Source of the DNA: Treponema sp.
GTDB lineage: Bacteria; Spirochaetota; Spirochaetia; Treponematales; Treponemataceae
Direction: 5' to 3'
Length of the DNA: 64,000 nucleotides
Assembly: GCA_024402695.1 (NCBI GenBank)
Contig: JAKSTG010000012.1
Span: forward strand, 16,211 to 80,210
Both the position numbers and the translations under genes were made by a program. The notes below the pieces were generated by a model. It was given only the letters and a program-made list of their open reading frames with translations. It was not told the DNA's origin and searched no databases. This document shows, piece by piece, positions 53,768 to 63,048 of this stretch. The first letter of the stretch is position 1, and each line of letters starts with the position of its first letter.

Positions 53768-55474
53768 ATGGAAGAAAGCCAGAAAAAGAGCACATTCGAC
53801 AGACTTGTAGCCGGAATGAATTCCGACGAACGTACCGCTATGCTTGCCCGTTTGAACCAGTCAGGAGAAAAGGACATAGAGCTTTTAAACAGTTCTGCAG
53901 AAGTAGACACTTTTACAGGAACTCTGTCCCTTAGACTTAAAAACGAGTCGATTTTTTACAAATTCTATATCTGGATTCGTTCCTTCTTCTCAAAAGCACC
54001 CCAGATCCAGATTTACAACGATGACATCCTGCTTTCCATGGCAAAAAAAATCAATCGTGAACACCCTGGTATTTTAAGTCCCCAGGGAGAATATCTTGAT
54101 TCCCTGTTCTATGACCGGCTTCAGGCCTTGAAACAGGCTTCCGACTTCTTCAAGCCTTATATTTACCTGGTAGAAGAAAACCCGGGTGCTTTCTATGTAT
54201 TCCTCAGTTCATTTGTTGCACCACAGCTTTCTGATTCCATCAACAGTACCTGTGACCCTTACAATATTCCACAGGAAATCGATCCTACAAACGACATCAA
54301 AAATGACCTTCTTAAAAAAATGGACGACATCCTGAAAAATATGCACGGTTCAATCAAAACCAATATTTATCAGGCTATAAAAAGCATTCAGTGGCTCAGA
54401 TCTTTTACAGGACTCCCTTTTGTACACTTCATCTCCCAGTTTACAGACATAAAGGACAATGTTTTTACCTGTTCCTATTCCAGTGCAAAAATCGACTATG
54501 AACTTTTTGCATCGGTTTTTGACTCCCCTATTTCGGTACCAAACGAAATCCTGGAAGCCCTTTTCCTTTTCTCCCAGAAAAAGGAAATGATGGGAAACTA
54601 CATGACCAGCGACATAGAAAACGCAGTCAAAAAATTCATGAGCGTAGCCACATCTCATTTTTCAAGCATAAAACTGTTTCTTTCTGTTGTGCCTGTAACT
54701 ACAATGGGACGAATCATTTTCAAGGATTATGACTGGAACCCGAAACCTGCAGGCGGAGCCGAAGACTGGTTCCCTAAATTCAGAACCCAGTGGAGAAAAA
54801 TCCTGGAAATCAGATGGACTGAATTCCTCAAAGAACGTCAGAAAAACCGTCTTCAATTCGGACTTCAGGAAGACTTCAATCTTTCTTCTTTCCCAGAACT
54901 GCCAAACAGACCATGGCTTTCACTTTGGGGTGGAGTTCCTTTCAACTGCGAAATGACCGCAGGTCTTCTGGGATGGTACGTAACAAATCTGTATACAGAA
55001 GACCAGAAAGCCCTGAACCTGGTTTCCATGGAAGGAATCTTTGTTAAGAGCGAAAACCGCACTGAATATGCCGACGCTCTGGATAACCTGCACAAAGCCT
55101 GCAATCAGGTAATGAACACACTGGAAAACCTGGAATTCAAAGGTTCCTACGGAAATACCTTTGAAGAAGTCAGTTCTTCCCTTTCCAGAAACTTTAAGTC
55201 ACAGACAACAATCGACAATCTGATTTCCAAAATCGAAGGGGAATTTCTGCATTCGGCACAGGACATCTGTAACGCTATCCGTATACTGGAAGCAAACTTT
55301 AAGGGAATCTTTGAAGAAGTTGATGACGGTGTTCATGATCCTCTGACAAACCTGAACACAATCAAAGGTCATGACAACATCAGGTTCAAGGATGACCTGA
55401 AGGCTGCCCGTATACACCTTAAACAGCTTCTTTTCTACCTTACAGAAATTGAACCTCTGGATAAAAAGAATTAA
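53768..55474 (+). CDS. Conserved spirochaete-type protein of unknown function (possibly DUF5312)
   Basis: A 568-residue predicted cytoplasmic protein. The segment near 60-75 (IFYKFYIWIRSFF) is hydrophobic but too short and aromatic for a clear membrane helix, so it may touch the membrane. The remainder is mostly alpha-helical with no catalytic motif. It fits my memory of the DUF5312 group found in treponemes, but I could not check this. It lies 30 bp upstream of miaB on the same strand and probably shares its mRNA. A leaderless-type promoter precedes it. Confidence 0.65.
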   Translation: MEESQKKSTFDRLVAGMNSDERTAMLARLNQSGEKDIELLNSSAEVDTFTGTLSLRLKNESIFYKFYIWIRSFFSKAPQIQIYNDDILLSMAKKINREHPGILSPQGEYLDSLFYDRLQALKQASDFFKPYIYLVEENPGAFYVFLSSFVAPQLSDSINSTCDPYNIPQEIDPTNDIKNDLLKKMDDILKNMHGSIKTNIYQAIKSIQWLRSFTGLPFVHFISQFTDIKDNVFTCSYSSAKIDYELFASVFDSPISVPNEILEALFLFSQKKEMMGNYMTSDIENAVKKFMSVATSHFSSIKLFLSVVPVTTMGRIIFKDYDWNPKPAGGAEDWFPKFRTQWRKILEIRWTEFLKERQKNRLQFGLQEDFNLSSFPELPNRPWLSLWGGVPFNCEMTAGLLGWYVTNLYTEDQKALNLVSMEGIFVKSENRTEYADALDNLHKACNQVMNTLENLEFKGSYGNTFEEVSSSLSRNFKSQTTIDNLISKIEGEFLHSAQDICNAIRILEANFKGIFEEVDDGVHDPLTNLNTIKGHDNIRFKDDLKAARIHLKQLLFYLTEIEPLDKKN

Positions 55475-55504
55475 ACTACTGACGCATATTTATGGAATCT
55501 CACA

Positions 55505-56881
55505 ATGACTTACTTTTTTGAAACTTACGGCTGTCAAATGAACATAGCCGAATCAGCCTCAATCGAACAGATCTTTATTGCCAGAGGCTGGACCAAAGCA
55601 GAAGATGCTCAGGTGGCAGACATTGTTATTATCAACACCTGTTCAGTCAGACAGACTGCAGAAAACAGAATTCTTGGAAGACTGGGATGGTTCTCCGGCC
55701 TTAAAGCTCTCCGTGCAAAACAGGATGGAGCAAAAGCCCGTACACTGGAAAAGGCCGCCGAATATGTAAAAGAGGGTCCCAAACCTCTTACCCTCATTGT
55801 TACAGGATGTATGGCAGAACGCCTTCTTGATTCCCTCAAAAAAGATTATCCATGCATCGACTATGTAGTCGGAACCTATGCAAAGAAACACTTTGGCGAA
55901 ATCATCGAAGCCGTAGAAAATGGAACTTCCCTTGACCAGCCGGACGATTCAGAAAAATATCAGTTTGCACCTCTTTCTTGTGAACCTGGCTCTTTTTCTG
56001 CCTTTGTTCCAATCATGCATGGCTGCAACAATTTCTGTACTTACTGTATCGTTCCTTACGTTCGCGGCCGCGAGCTTTCACGTCCTCTGGAAGAAATCCT
56101 CAAAGAAATTGACGTTCTTTCAAGTTACGGAGTTCGTGAAATCACCCTCCTTGGTCAGAACGTAAACTCATACAACTGTGACGGAACAAATTTTGCTGCC
56201 CTCCTTAAAAAAATCGCAGACAGAATAAAAGAAACCAAATCTTCTATTGGATGGGTTCGTTTCATGTCCAGTCATCCGAAAGATCTTTCCGACGAAGTCA
56301 TCAAGGTGATTTCAGAAGAAGAAGTTCTTTGCCATCACATTCATCTTCCGGTTCAGCACGGTTCAACAAAAGTGCTTAAGGAAATGAACAGAAAATACAC
56401 CCGCGAAGACTACATCGCCCTTGTAGAAAGAATCAGAAAATCAATTCCTGATGTTTCCCTTACCACAGACCTTATGATGGGCTTCCCTGGAGAAACAGAA
56501 GAAGATGTTGAAGATACCCTGTCTCTTATGAAAACTGTAAACTACGAAAATGCTTTCATGTATTACTACAATCTGAGAGACGGAACTCCGGCCGCAGTAA
56601 TGCCAAACCAGATTCCTGTTGAAGTAAAAAAAGAAAGACTTCAGCGCGTCATCGATCTTCAGCTTCAGATCACAACAGAACAGATGTCAAAACGAGTCGG
56701 TCAGACTGTAAAAGTTCTCTGCGAAAGCATAAGCCGCGACAGCCAGGATGAACTTCTTGGAAAAACTGAACAGGATGAAAGAGTTGCCTTCAAAGCCGAC
56801 AAAAAACTTATCGGAAATTTCGCAACTGTAAAAATTGAAAGTTTAAACGGAAACACCTTCAGAGGAACTATTATTCAATAA
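55505..56881 (+). CDS. miaB: tRNA-2-methylthio-N6-isopentenyladenosine synthase
   Basis: A 458-residue radical SAM methylthiotransferase that adds a methylthio group to A37 of tRNAs. The N-terminal iron-sulfur domain has C10 (TYGCQMN), C46 (NTCSVR) and a third Cys in GCMAERL. The radical SAM motif is HGCNNFCTYCIVP (about 172-184), and a TRAM domain ends the protein. A roughly 20-residue insert lies between the second and third Cys (about 58-95), longer than usual. The 3' end overlaps the convergent MocR-type gene by 11 bp. Confidence 0.94.
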   Translation: MTYFFETYGCQMNIAESASIEQIFIARGWTKAEDAQVADIVIINTCSVRQTAENRILGRLGWFSGLKALRAKQDGAKARTLEKAAEYVKEGPKPLTLIVTGCMAERLLDSLKKDYPCIDYVVGTYAKKHFGEIIEAVENGTSLDQPDDSEKYQFAPLSCEPGSFSAFVPIMHGCNNFCTYCIVPYVRGRELSRPLEEILKEIDVLSSYGVREITLLGQNVNSYNCDGTNFAALLKKIADRIKETKSSIGWVRFMSSHPKDLSDEVIKVISEEEVLCHHIHLPVQHGSTKVLKEMNRKYTREDYIALVERIRKSIPDVSLTTDLMMGFPGETEEDVEDTLSLMKTVNYENAFMYYYNLRDGTPAAVMPNQIPVEVKKERLQRVIDLQLQITTEQMSKRVGQTVKVLCESISRDSQDELLGKTEQDERVAFKADKKLIGNFATVKIESLNGNTFRGTIIQ

Positions 56882-58304
56882 GTTCTTTTACCGTCCGGTA
56901 AATTTCCTGAACGGCATTCCTTGCTGCTTCTTCAGTCAGGGAGGAATAGTTCATTACAAATACATGACCGTCTTCTTCCCTCTTCTGATGAAAATATTCA
57001 GAAAGAGGCAGAAGGCGGATTTTTTTTGCTTCAAGAATATTCTTGAATTCTTCATCGCTGCAATTTATTTTCAGAGACAAAAGAAAATGAAGTCCTGAGT
57101 TTTCTTCAGAGATTTCGGCAAACTGATTCAATCCGCTTTTTCTGATTTCCCGAATAAGAAAGTCCCGCTGACGACGGTAAAAATTCTTCAGCCGGTTTAT
57201 GTGCTTTTCAAATGAACCGCCTTCTATAAATTCTGCAATTGCATACTGAACAATGGAACTTACCGGACAGGAATAAAAAGAAAGTCGAGAATAATATCTT
57301 TCAATAAGACTTGAAGGAAGAATCATATAGCTTACACGGATAGTCGGTGAAAGAGTTTTTGTAAAAGTATTCAGATAGATTACCTTTCCTTCCGTATCGC
57401 TTCGTTGAAGAGTCGGAATCATTACTCCGGTCATTCTGAACTCACTGTCATAATCATCTTCGATTATATAGCGGTCCTCTTTTGCAGAAGCCCAGGCAAG
57501 AAGTTCTCTTCGCTTGGCCACCGGTGTAATGATTCCTGTAGGAAACTGATGACTTGGGGAAATATGCACAACATCAACTTTCTGATTTTCCAGGTCTTCA
57601 ATCTTTATTCCGTTCTTTGAAAGGCCTGCGTATTTTACAGCGGCTCCATTGGCCCCATAAACCCGGGAAACTTTTTTATATCCTGGATCTTCCACACAAA
57701 AGGTCTTATCTCTGCCAAGAAGCTGAACTAGAAGACCATAAAGATATTCAGTACCCGCCCCAATTATCACCTGAGCCGGATTCACCTTCATTCCGCGGAA
57801 AGAAAAAAGATAATCAGCTATGGCTTTTCTAAGAGCAAAACAGCCGGATGGTTCCTGAGGAAGCAGAAGTTCATTCTGATATTTTATAAGGCAATCTCTT
57901 AGAACACGAGACCATACGCTGTATGGAAAGTGTGACGGAAGAATTCGGTTACTTGAAAAATCTGCATCAAAAGTTTTTGTCAAAGTTTTTTCTGCAAAAC
58001 CGGAAAAATCGTTTTCTTCTGGCACCGCCTGCAAGTTTTCCCTGTTTCCTGCAAGGGACTCTGAAAGATCACAGACAAAAAAGCCTTTTTTCGGATAAGA
58101 ATAAATATAGCCTTCCGCAATCAGCTGTTCGTATGCATTCTCAACTGTTATTACACTTACTCCCAGATTTTCAGCAAAGGCCCTTTTTGAAGGCAGCTTC
58201 TGATGAGCATTAAGAACGCCCTGTGCAATATCCTGCCTTATAAAATTATAAAGCTGCAAATAAAGAGGATTTTCATAAGAATCTGAAAAGGAGTAACTAA
58301 GCAT
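56871..58304 (-). CDS. MocR-type regulator (GntR HTH fused to aminotransferase fold)
   Basis: A 477-residue regulator. A GntR-type winged helix-turn-helix (about 10-75, LPSKRAFAENLGVSVITVENAYEQL) is joined to a fold-type I aminotransferase domain with the PLP lysine in FTKTLSPTIRVSY. Family members such as PdxR control PLP synthesis or amino-acid genes using the bound cofactor. No pyridoxal genes lie next to it; instead a methyltransferase gene ends 3 bp upstream and belongs to the same unit. It converges with miaB, overlapping by 11 bp. Confidence 0.9.
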   Translation of the reverse strand: MLSYSFSDSYENPLYLQLYNFIRQDIAQGVLNAHQKLPSKRAFAENLGVSVITVENAYEQLIAEGYIYSYPKKGFFVCDLSESLAGNRENLQAVPEENDFSGFAEKTLTKTFDADFSSNRILPSHFPYSVWSRVLRDCLIKYQNELLLPQEPSGCFALRKAIADYLFSFRGMKVNPAQVIIGAGTEYLYGLLVQLLGRDKTFCVEDPGYKKVSRVYGANGAAVKYAGLSKNGIKIEDLENQKVDVVHISPSHQFPTGIITPVAKRRELLAWASAKEDRYIIEDDYDSEFRMTGVMIPTLQRSDTEGKVIYLNTFTKTLSPTIRVSYMILPSSLIERYYSRLSFYSCPVSSIVQYAIAEFIEGGSFEKHINRLKNFYRRQRDFLIREIRKSGLNQFAEISEENSGLHFLLSLKINCSDEEFKNILEAKKIRLLPLSEYFHQKREEDGHVFVMNYSSLTEEAARNAVQEIYRTVKELIE

Positions 58305-58307
58305 AAT

Positions 58308-59096
58308 CTAATTTTTTGTATTTTCCAGAACATCCACTATATGACTTCCAGCCCCGACCAAATCGGGTCTGTCGGAAACTGCAAGAACGTATTTCTTGAA
58401 AGCGGCAAAAGTTTCCTCATCCATGGCATTAAGTTCTCGGCGCATGTAATCAGAAGGACCGTCAGGTGAAAAAATCTTCAGGCGCTTAAGTCCCGCCTTT
58501 GAGTCCAGCCGGTCAATATCTTCTATTCTTACGTAATCATAAAGTTCTTTTTCATCGGCCTGAATATGAAAGTCTTCCGAAAGCCCGCCCTTGGCAAGAA
58601 CACCGGGAAGTCTTCCTTCTGCCATGCAATAAGTCAGAACCGAATATTCATTCATAGTGTATGCCACCATAATGATACCGCCTTTCTTGGTTACACGGCT
58701 TGCTTCTTTTATGGCCTTCAACTTTTCCTCGTCCCCTATAAGGTGATAGCAGGGACCGAACATGATTGTCAGATCAAAAACATCGTCATCCAGAAAAGAA
58801 ATATTACGGGCATCTCCACCCCAGGTTTTTACGGAAGTATGTTTTCCGCGAAGCACTTCAAGATTTCTTTTTACCAGTTCTACAGCTGTAACATCATAGC
58901 CTTCACTACAAAGCTGAACAGAATAACGACCTGTTCCGGCTCCAAGATCAAGAATCTTGATTTCAGAAGAAACTTTATCATTTGGAAGATAATCGTGAAT
59001 ATATTTCAGAGAAGTCTCGAATTCCACCTGTCCGTGACGGGTTGTCAGCCGGTGTTCTTCATTGAACTTATTATAATACTTTTCTATTTCTGTCAT
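58308..59096 (-). CDS. SAM-dependent class I methyltransferase
   Basis: A 262-residue cytoplasmic enzyme of the Rossmann methyltransferase fold. The SAM-binding motif I is LDLGAGTGRYS (about 45-55), followed by motif II-type EL and the DVFDLTIMFGPCYH segment. The N-terminus (YYNKFNEEHRL) resembles small-molecule methyltransferases found next to regulators. Substrate unknown. The MocR-type gene follows 3 bp downstream. The 112-bp region upstream holds the terminator of the deaminase gene. Confidence 0.85.
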   Translation of the reverse strand: MTEIEKYYNKFNEEHRLTTRHGQVEFETSLKYIHDYLPNDKVSSEIKILDLGAGTGRYSVQLCSEGYDVTAVELVKRNLEVLRGKHTSVKTWGGDARNISFLDDDVFDLTIMFGPCYHLIGDEEKLKAIKEASRVTKKGGIIMVAYTMNEYSVLTYCMAEGRLPGVLAKGGLSEDFHIQADEKELYDYVRIEDIDRLDSKAGLKRLKIFSPDGPSDYMRRELNAMDEETFAAFKKYVLAVSDRPDLVGAGSHIVDVLENTKN

Positions 59097-59110
59097 AGGT
59101 CTATTATAAA

Positions 59111-59153
59111 AAAAAGCCTGAACAGAATGAAGTACACACTTCTCCGATCAGGC
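59111..59153 (-). terminator. Rho-independent terminator after the deaminase gene
   Basis: On the minus strand a two-part hairpin: outer stem GCCTGA / TCAGGC (59148-59153 and 59116-59121) and inner stem GAAGT / ACTTC (59138-59142 and 59129-59133), followed by a T-run of about eight. Confidence 0.75.
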
Positions 59154-59208
59154 CCTTTATTAAACCTTGAAGATTTTTCTTCAGGCTTATTTATAAGAAA
59201 GATTCAGT

Positions 59209-60237
59209 TTAGTCCTGTGGAACATTAACCCAGGCAGCATCAATTGCTTCGCAGGCTGCTTTCTTTTCTTTCTTTGAAAGGAAAGATGCTGTATAGCTGT
59301 ATTTAAGAAGTTCCTTGATTTCGTCCATTGTGAATCCAAGGTCTTTCTTACAGAGCCACAGTTCCTGAAGCATTGTTGTCTTGAAGAATACAGGGTCATC
59401 AGTATTGATTGTAACAATCATACCTGCATCGAAGTATTTCTTTACAGGATGATCTTTTGCTTTTGTTACGATTTTCTTTGTGAATGTATTTGAAGTGATA
59501 CAGATTTCAACAGGAATCTTTTTCTTTGCAAGAGTTTTCATGAGTTTTTCATCCTGCATTGCTGTAAGACCGTGTCCGATACGTTCAGCGTGGCAAAGAT
59601 CAATTGCATCCCAGATTGATTCAGGTCCAACATCTTCACCTGCATGGATTACAGCGTGTTTGCCGTCTGCAAGGGCCATTTCATAAACTGGAGCGTAATC
59701 TGCTGCAGGACCTTTACTTTCTGCCCCACCAAGACCAATACCGATGATATCTTCACATGGATACTGTTTCTGGAGGTTATAGTTGTTGATTGCGTTTTCG
59801 CATCCGAAAGTACGTGAAACGTCTTCCATCAGTTTAATAACAATACCTGTCTTTTCTTTGATTTCTACGATTTTTTCATGGAAAACGGCAACCATTTCAT
59901 CATATTTGAAACCTTTCTTAAGGAATGCAGTTGGTGCGAAGAAAGCTTCACAATATGTGATTCCGTTTTTCTTAAGATACTTTCCAAGATCATCGAACAC
60001 CAGACGGAAATCTTCTACAGAAGTGAAAAGATCCTGAACTTTCAAAAAAGCCTGAATAAATCCATTCAGATCGTTATATGTAAAAAGAGATTTCTGTTCT
60101 TCATCAGTCATTTCTTTGCCGAAGCGTTTGAGGTAAAGTTTTTTTACTGAATCCAGAGTGATAACAGCTTCAATATGAATATGAAGTTCTGCTTTAGGAA
60201 CTTTGGCTATAAATTTGTTGAATTCAGACTTTTTCAA
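59209..60237 (-). CDS. add: Adenosine/adenine deaminase family enzyme
   Basis: A 342-residue zinc-dependent deaminase of the amidohydrolase fold. The metal and catalytic segments are KAELHIHIE (H19, H21), the VIHAGED block with the second-sphere His and Glu, RIGHG and NTDDP. The motif after the His pair reads IEAVI; true adenosine deaminases usually have LDG, while adenine deaminases and ADAL proteins have LEG, so the substrate is uncertain. The start is a TTG at 60237, fixed by GGAG 6 nt upstream; no ATG is near. It is a single-gene unit with its own terminator. Confidence 0.83.
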   Translation of the reverse strand: MKKSEFNKFIAKVPKAELHIHIEAVITLDSVKKLYLKRFGKEMTDEEQKSLFTYNDLNGFIQAFLKVQDLFTSVEDFRLVFDDLGKYLKKNGITYCEAFFAPTAFLKKGFKYDEMVAVFHEKIVEIKEKTGIVIKLMEDVSRTFGCENAINNYNLQKQYPCEDIIGIGLGGAESKGPAADYAPVYEMALADGKHAVIHAGEDVGPESIWDAIDLCHAERIGHGLTAMQDEKLMKTLAKKKIPVEICITSNTFTKKIVTKAKDHPVKKYFDAGMIVTINTDDPVFFKTTMLQELWLCKKDLGFTMDEIKELLKYSYTASFLSKKEKKAACEAIDAAWVNVPQD

Positions 60238-60320
60238 AATTAACTCCTTAGATAAACTTTTTGAATACAAATACAGTTTATCATATAAAATATCGGCTTG
60301 AAACAGTAAAATCTTTAAAG

Positions 60321-60340
60321 TTTTTTTTTAGATTTTTTTT
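60321..60340. repeat. T9-AGA-T8 tract between deaminase and GH94 genes
   Basis: A run of nine T, AGA, then eight T. A matching T9-AGA-T9 tract lies at 30558-30578 upstream of ssb. On the minus strand it is an A-tract pair about 85 nt upstream of the deaminase start, where it could bend DNA or help a promoter. Confidence 0.35.
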
Positions 60341-60463
60341 GGAATATTGTTATATTTTTTCTACAATAAGCATTGAATTGTGCCGATTTATGCTTTACCA
60401 TAAGTAAAACACCCTATAACAAGGGCTCAAACAGTAAATATATTTCTATATATAGGAGTAAAA

Positions 60464-62890
60464 ATGAAATACGGTTATTTTGACGATGACGCTAAAGAAT
60501 ACGTTATCACAAGACCTGACACACCAACTTCATGGTCGAACTATCTTGGTTCAACTGTATATGGTGCTGTTATCACAAACAACGCCGGTGGATATGGTTT
60601 CTACAAATCAGGCGCTCAGGGACGTTTTATGCGTCTTCGCTTCAACGCTGTTCCAATGGATCAGCCTGGCCGTTACTTCTATCTTCGCGATCAGGAAGAC
60701 GGTGACTTCTGGTCTGCTTCATGGCAGCCTGTAGGAAAACCACTTGATCAGTACAAATCTGAATGTCACCACGGTACAGCCTACACAACAATCATTTCTG
60801 AATACAAAGGTATCAAATCAGAAACAAAATACTACGTTCCACTCGGAGCAACATTCGAATACTGGAGACTTAAGCTCACCAACACTTCAGACAAAGTACG
60901 CCGCATCCGCGCTTTCTCTTACTGTGAACTTTCAAACCAGTGGAACACAACTCAGGACCAGGTAAACCTTCAGTACTCTCTCTTCATCAACAAAGGTGAA
61001 AAAGTAGCTGACAACCTGCTCCGCTTCTCTATTCAGGACAACCTTTACATCCAGCACCCAGAATACGATGTTGGTGGTGCTTACATGCACTCTTGGATGG
61101 CCCTGGTAGGTACTCCAATGACAGGTTTCGATACAAGCCGTGAAGCTTTCATCGGAACTTACGGAAACTACGAACACCCAGCAGCAGTTGTTAAAGGAAG
61201 CTGTACAAACTCAGAAGCCTTCGGTGACAACTCTTGTGGTACAGTTCAGGGTGACGTAGAACTCCAGCCTGGCGAAACAAAAGAAATCATGGTTCTTTTC
61301 GGAATCGATGATGCCCGCGCTGTAGGACAGAAAATCGTTGCTGAATACGGTTCATTCTCACGTGCAGACGAAGAATTCGACAAACTTGTTAAGAACTGGC
61401 ACGCAAAACTGGGAAGTTTCAAAGCAATCACTCCAGATGAAGACATCAACCACACAGTAAACGTTTGGGGTCTTTACAACTGTCTTATCACATTTGCCTG
61501 GAGCCGTGCAGCTTCTCTCGTATACAACGGAGAACGCGACGGTCTTGGTTACCGCGACTCGGTACAGGATATCCTTGGTGTTTCAGCTGCTATCCCTGAA
61601 GAAGCAGAAGAACGCCTTGTACGCCTCCTTTCAGGACAGTTCTCTAACGGTGGTGCCCTTCCTGTAATCAACAAGGACTTCGAAGCTGGAAAACAGGCTA
61701 TGATCGATGATATGGAATTCCGTTCTGACGACTGTCAGTGGTTCTTCCATTCAGTTCCATGTTTCGTTGCTGAAACAGGTAAATTTGACTTCTACAACCG
61801 CGTAGTTCCTTACGCAGACAAAGGTGAAGCAACAGTTTACGGACACCTTAAACAGGCACTTCTTTTCAACCTGGAAAGAATGGGTGCTGACGGACTTCCA
61901 TGTGGTCTTTTGGCTGACTGGAACGACTGTCTTAAACTTGGTTACCACGGAGAATCAATCTTCGTTACATTCCAGCTGCGCCTTGGTCTGACAACTTATG
62001 CAGACATCTCAAAACGCCTTGGAAAAGAAGACGAAGCAAAATGGGCTCTCGAACAGCGTGATATTCTGGACAAAAACATCCAGAAAAAATGTTGGGACGG
62101 AAAATGGTTCATCTGGGCTGTTGGCGAAGATGGAACAGTTTACGGTACACAGACAATCGAAGAAGGACAGATCTACTTCAATACACAGGTTTGGGCTGTT
62201 ATGTCTGGAGCTGCAACACCAGAACAGCAGAAATCTTGTCTGGAAGCAGTTAAAGAAAAACTGGCAACTCCATATGGACTTATGCTCTGTGCTCCACCAT
62301 TCACAAAAACTCGCTCAGACATCATGAGCTCTGTAGTATTCCTTCCTGGTATCAAAGAAAATGCTGGTATCTTCAACCACACACAGGGTTGGGGTGTAAT
62401 TGCTGAAATCATGAACGGAAACGGTGACCGCGCTTACGAATACCTGAAAGCTGCCCTCCCTGCTTCTTACAATGACAAAGCAGAAATCCGCCAGAGCGAA
62501 CCTTATGTTATCGGTCAGACAACATACTCTACATACTCTAAACGCCCAGGAAACACACGTACATCATGGCTTTCTGGTGCTGCAACATGGAACTACTACT
62601 CAACAACACAGTATCTCCTTGGTATCAGACCACAGTACGACGGACTCCTTCTGGATCCATGTCTCCCACACACATGGGATGGATTCAAAGTTGAACGACG
62701 CTGGCGCGGAATGAACCTGAAGATTGAAGTTAAAAATCCACAGCACATCTGCAAAGGTATCGAATACGTAGAAGTTGACGGAAAACGCCTTGACGCCTGC
62801 TACATCCCAGTAGACATGCTCAAAGACGGTTCAACAATCGTTGCTTACATGGGAAAAGATGCTAAATCTTCACCAGTAGAACGCGTATAA
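60464..62890 (+). CDS. GH94 cellobiose phosphorylase
   Basis: An 808-residue cytoplasmic enzyme that splits cellobiose with phosphate to glucose 1-phosphate and glucose, saving ATP. The GH94 features are clear: N-terminal beta-sandwich domain (MKYGYFDDDAKEYVI), (alpha/alpha)6 barrel with GYRDSVQDIL and the catalytic-Asp segment LLADWNDCLKLG (about 482-493), and a final beta domain. Length matches characterised cellobiose phosphorylases (about 811). AGGAG precedes the ATG. The upstream region (60238-60463) is AT-rich with only weak promoter matches. A strong terminator follows. Confidence 0.94.
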   Translation: MKYGYFDDDAKEYVITRPDTPTSWSNYLGSTVYGAVITNNAGGYGFYKSGAQGRFMRLRFNAVPMDQPGRYFYLRDQEDGDFWSASWQPVGKPLDQYKSECHHGTAYTTIISEYKGIKSETKYYVPLGATFEYWRLKLTNTSDKVRRIRAFSYCELSNQWNTTQDQVNLQYSLFINKGEKVADNLLRFSIQDNLYIQHPEYDVGGAYMHSWMALVGTPMTGFDTSREAFIGTYGNYEHPAAVVKGSCTNSEAFGDNSCGTVQGDVELQPGETKEIMVLFGIDDARAVGQKIVAEYGSFSRADEEFDKLVKNWHAKLGSFKAITPDEDINHTVNVWGLYNCLITFAWSRAASLVYNGERDGLGYRDSVQDILGVSAAIPEEAEERLVRLLSGQFSNGGALPVINKDFEAGKQAMIDDMEFRSDDCQWFFHSVPCFVAETGKFDFYNRVVPYADKGEATVYGHLKQALLFNLERMGADGLPCGLLADWNDCLKLGYHGESIFVTFQLRLGLTTYADISKRLGKEDEAKWALEQRDILDKNIQKKCWDGKWFIWAVGEDGTVYGTQTIEEGQIYFNTQVWAVMSGAATPEQQKSCLEAVKEKLATPYGLMLCAPPFTKTRSDIMSSVVFLPGIKENAGIFNHTQGWGVIAEIMNGNGDRAYEYLKAALPASYNDKAEIRQSEPYVIGQTTYSTYSKRPGNTRTSWLSGAATWNYYSTTQYLLGIRPQYDGLLLDPCLPHTWDGFKVERRWRGMNLKIEVKNPQHICKGIEYVEVDGKRLDACYIPVDMLKDGSTIVAYMGKDAKSSPVERV

Positions 62891-62916
62891 TCTTCAAGTT
62901 TATCAATAACTGAAGA

Positions 62917-62950
62917 AAAGCCCGGAATAGTTCCTATTCCGGGCTTTTTT
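62917..62950 (+). terminator. Rho-independent terminator after GH94
   Basis: A 14-bp perfect stem (62917-62930 and 62934-62947) containing GCCCGGAATAG, with a 3-nt loop and an eight-T run at the 3' side. Confidence 0.93.
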
Positions 62951-62974
62951 TTATCTTCCTGCATATCTATTTTT

Positions 62975-63003
62975 TTGCTTTTCACAAATTCCCATGTTAT
63001 GAT
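62975..63003 (+). promoter_or_regulatory. Promoter of the acyltransferase-fold gene
   Basis: TTGCTT (62975-62980), 17-bp spacer, TATGAT (62998-63003), with a roughly 40-nt leader carrying AAGGA before the ATG at 63049. Confidence 0.5.
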
Positions 63004-63048
63004 AAGTATAGAGTTTAGTTTATCAATTCTTCACAAGGATACAATCAA

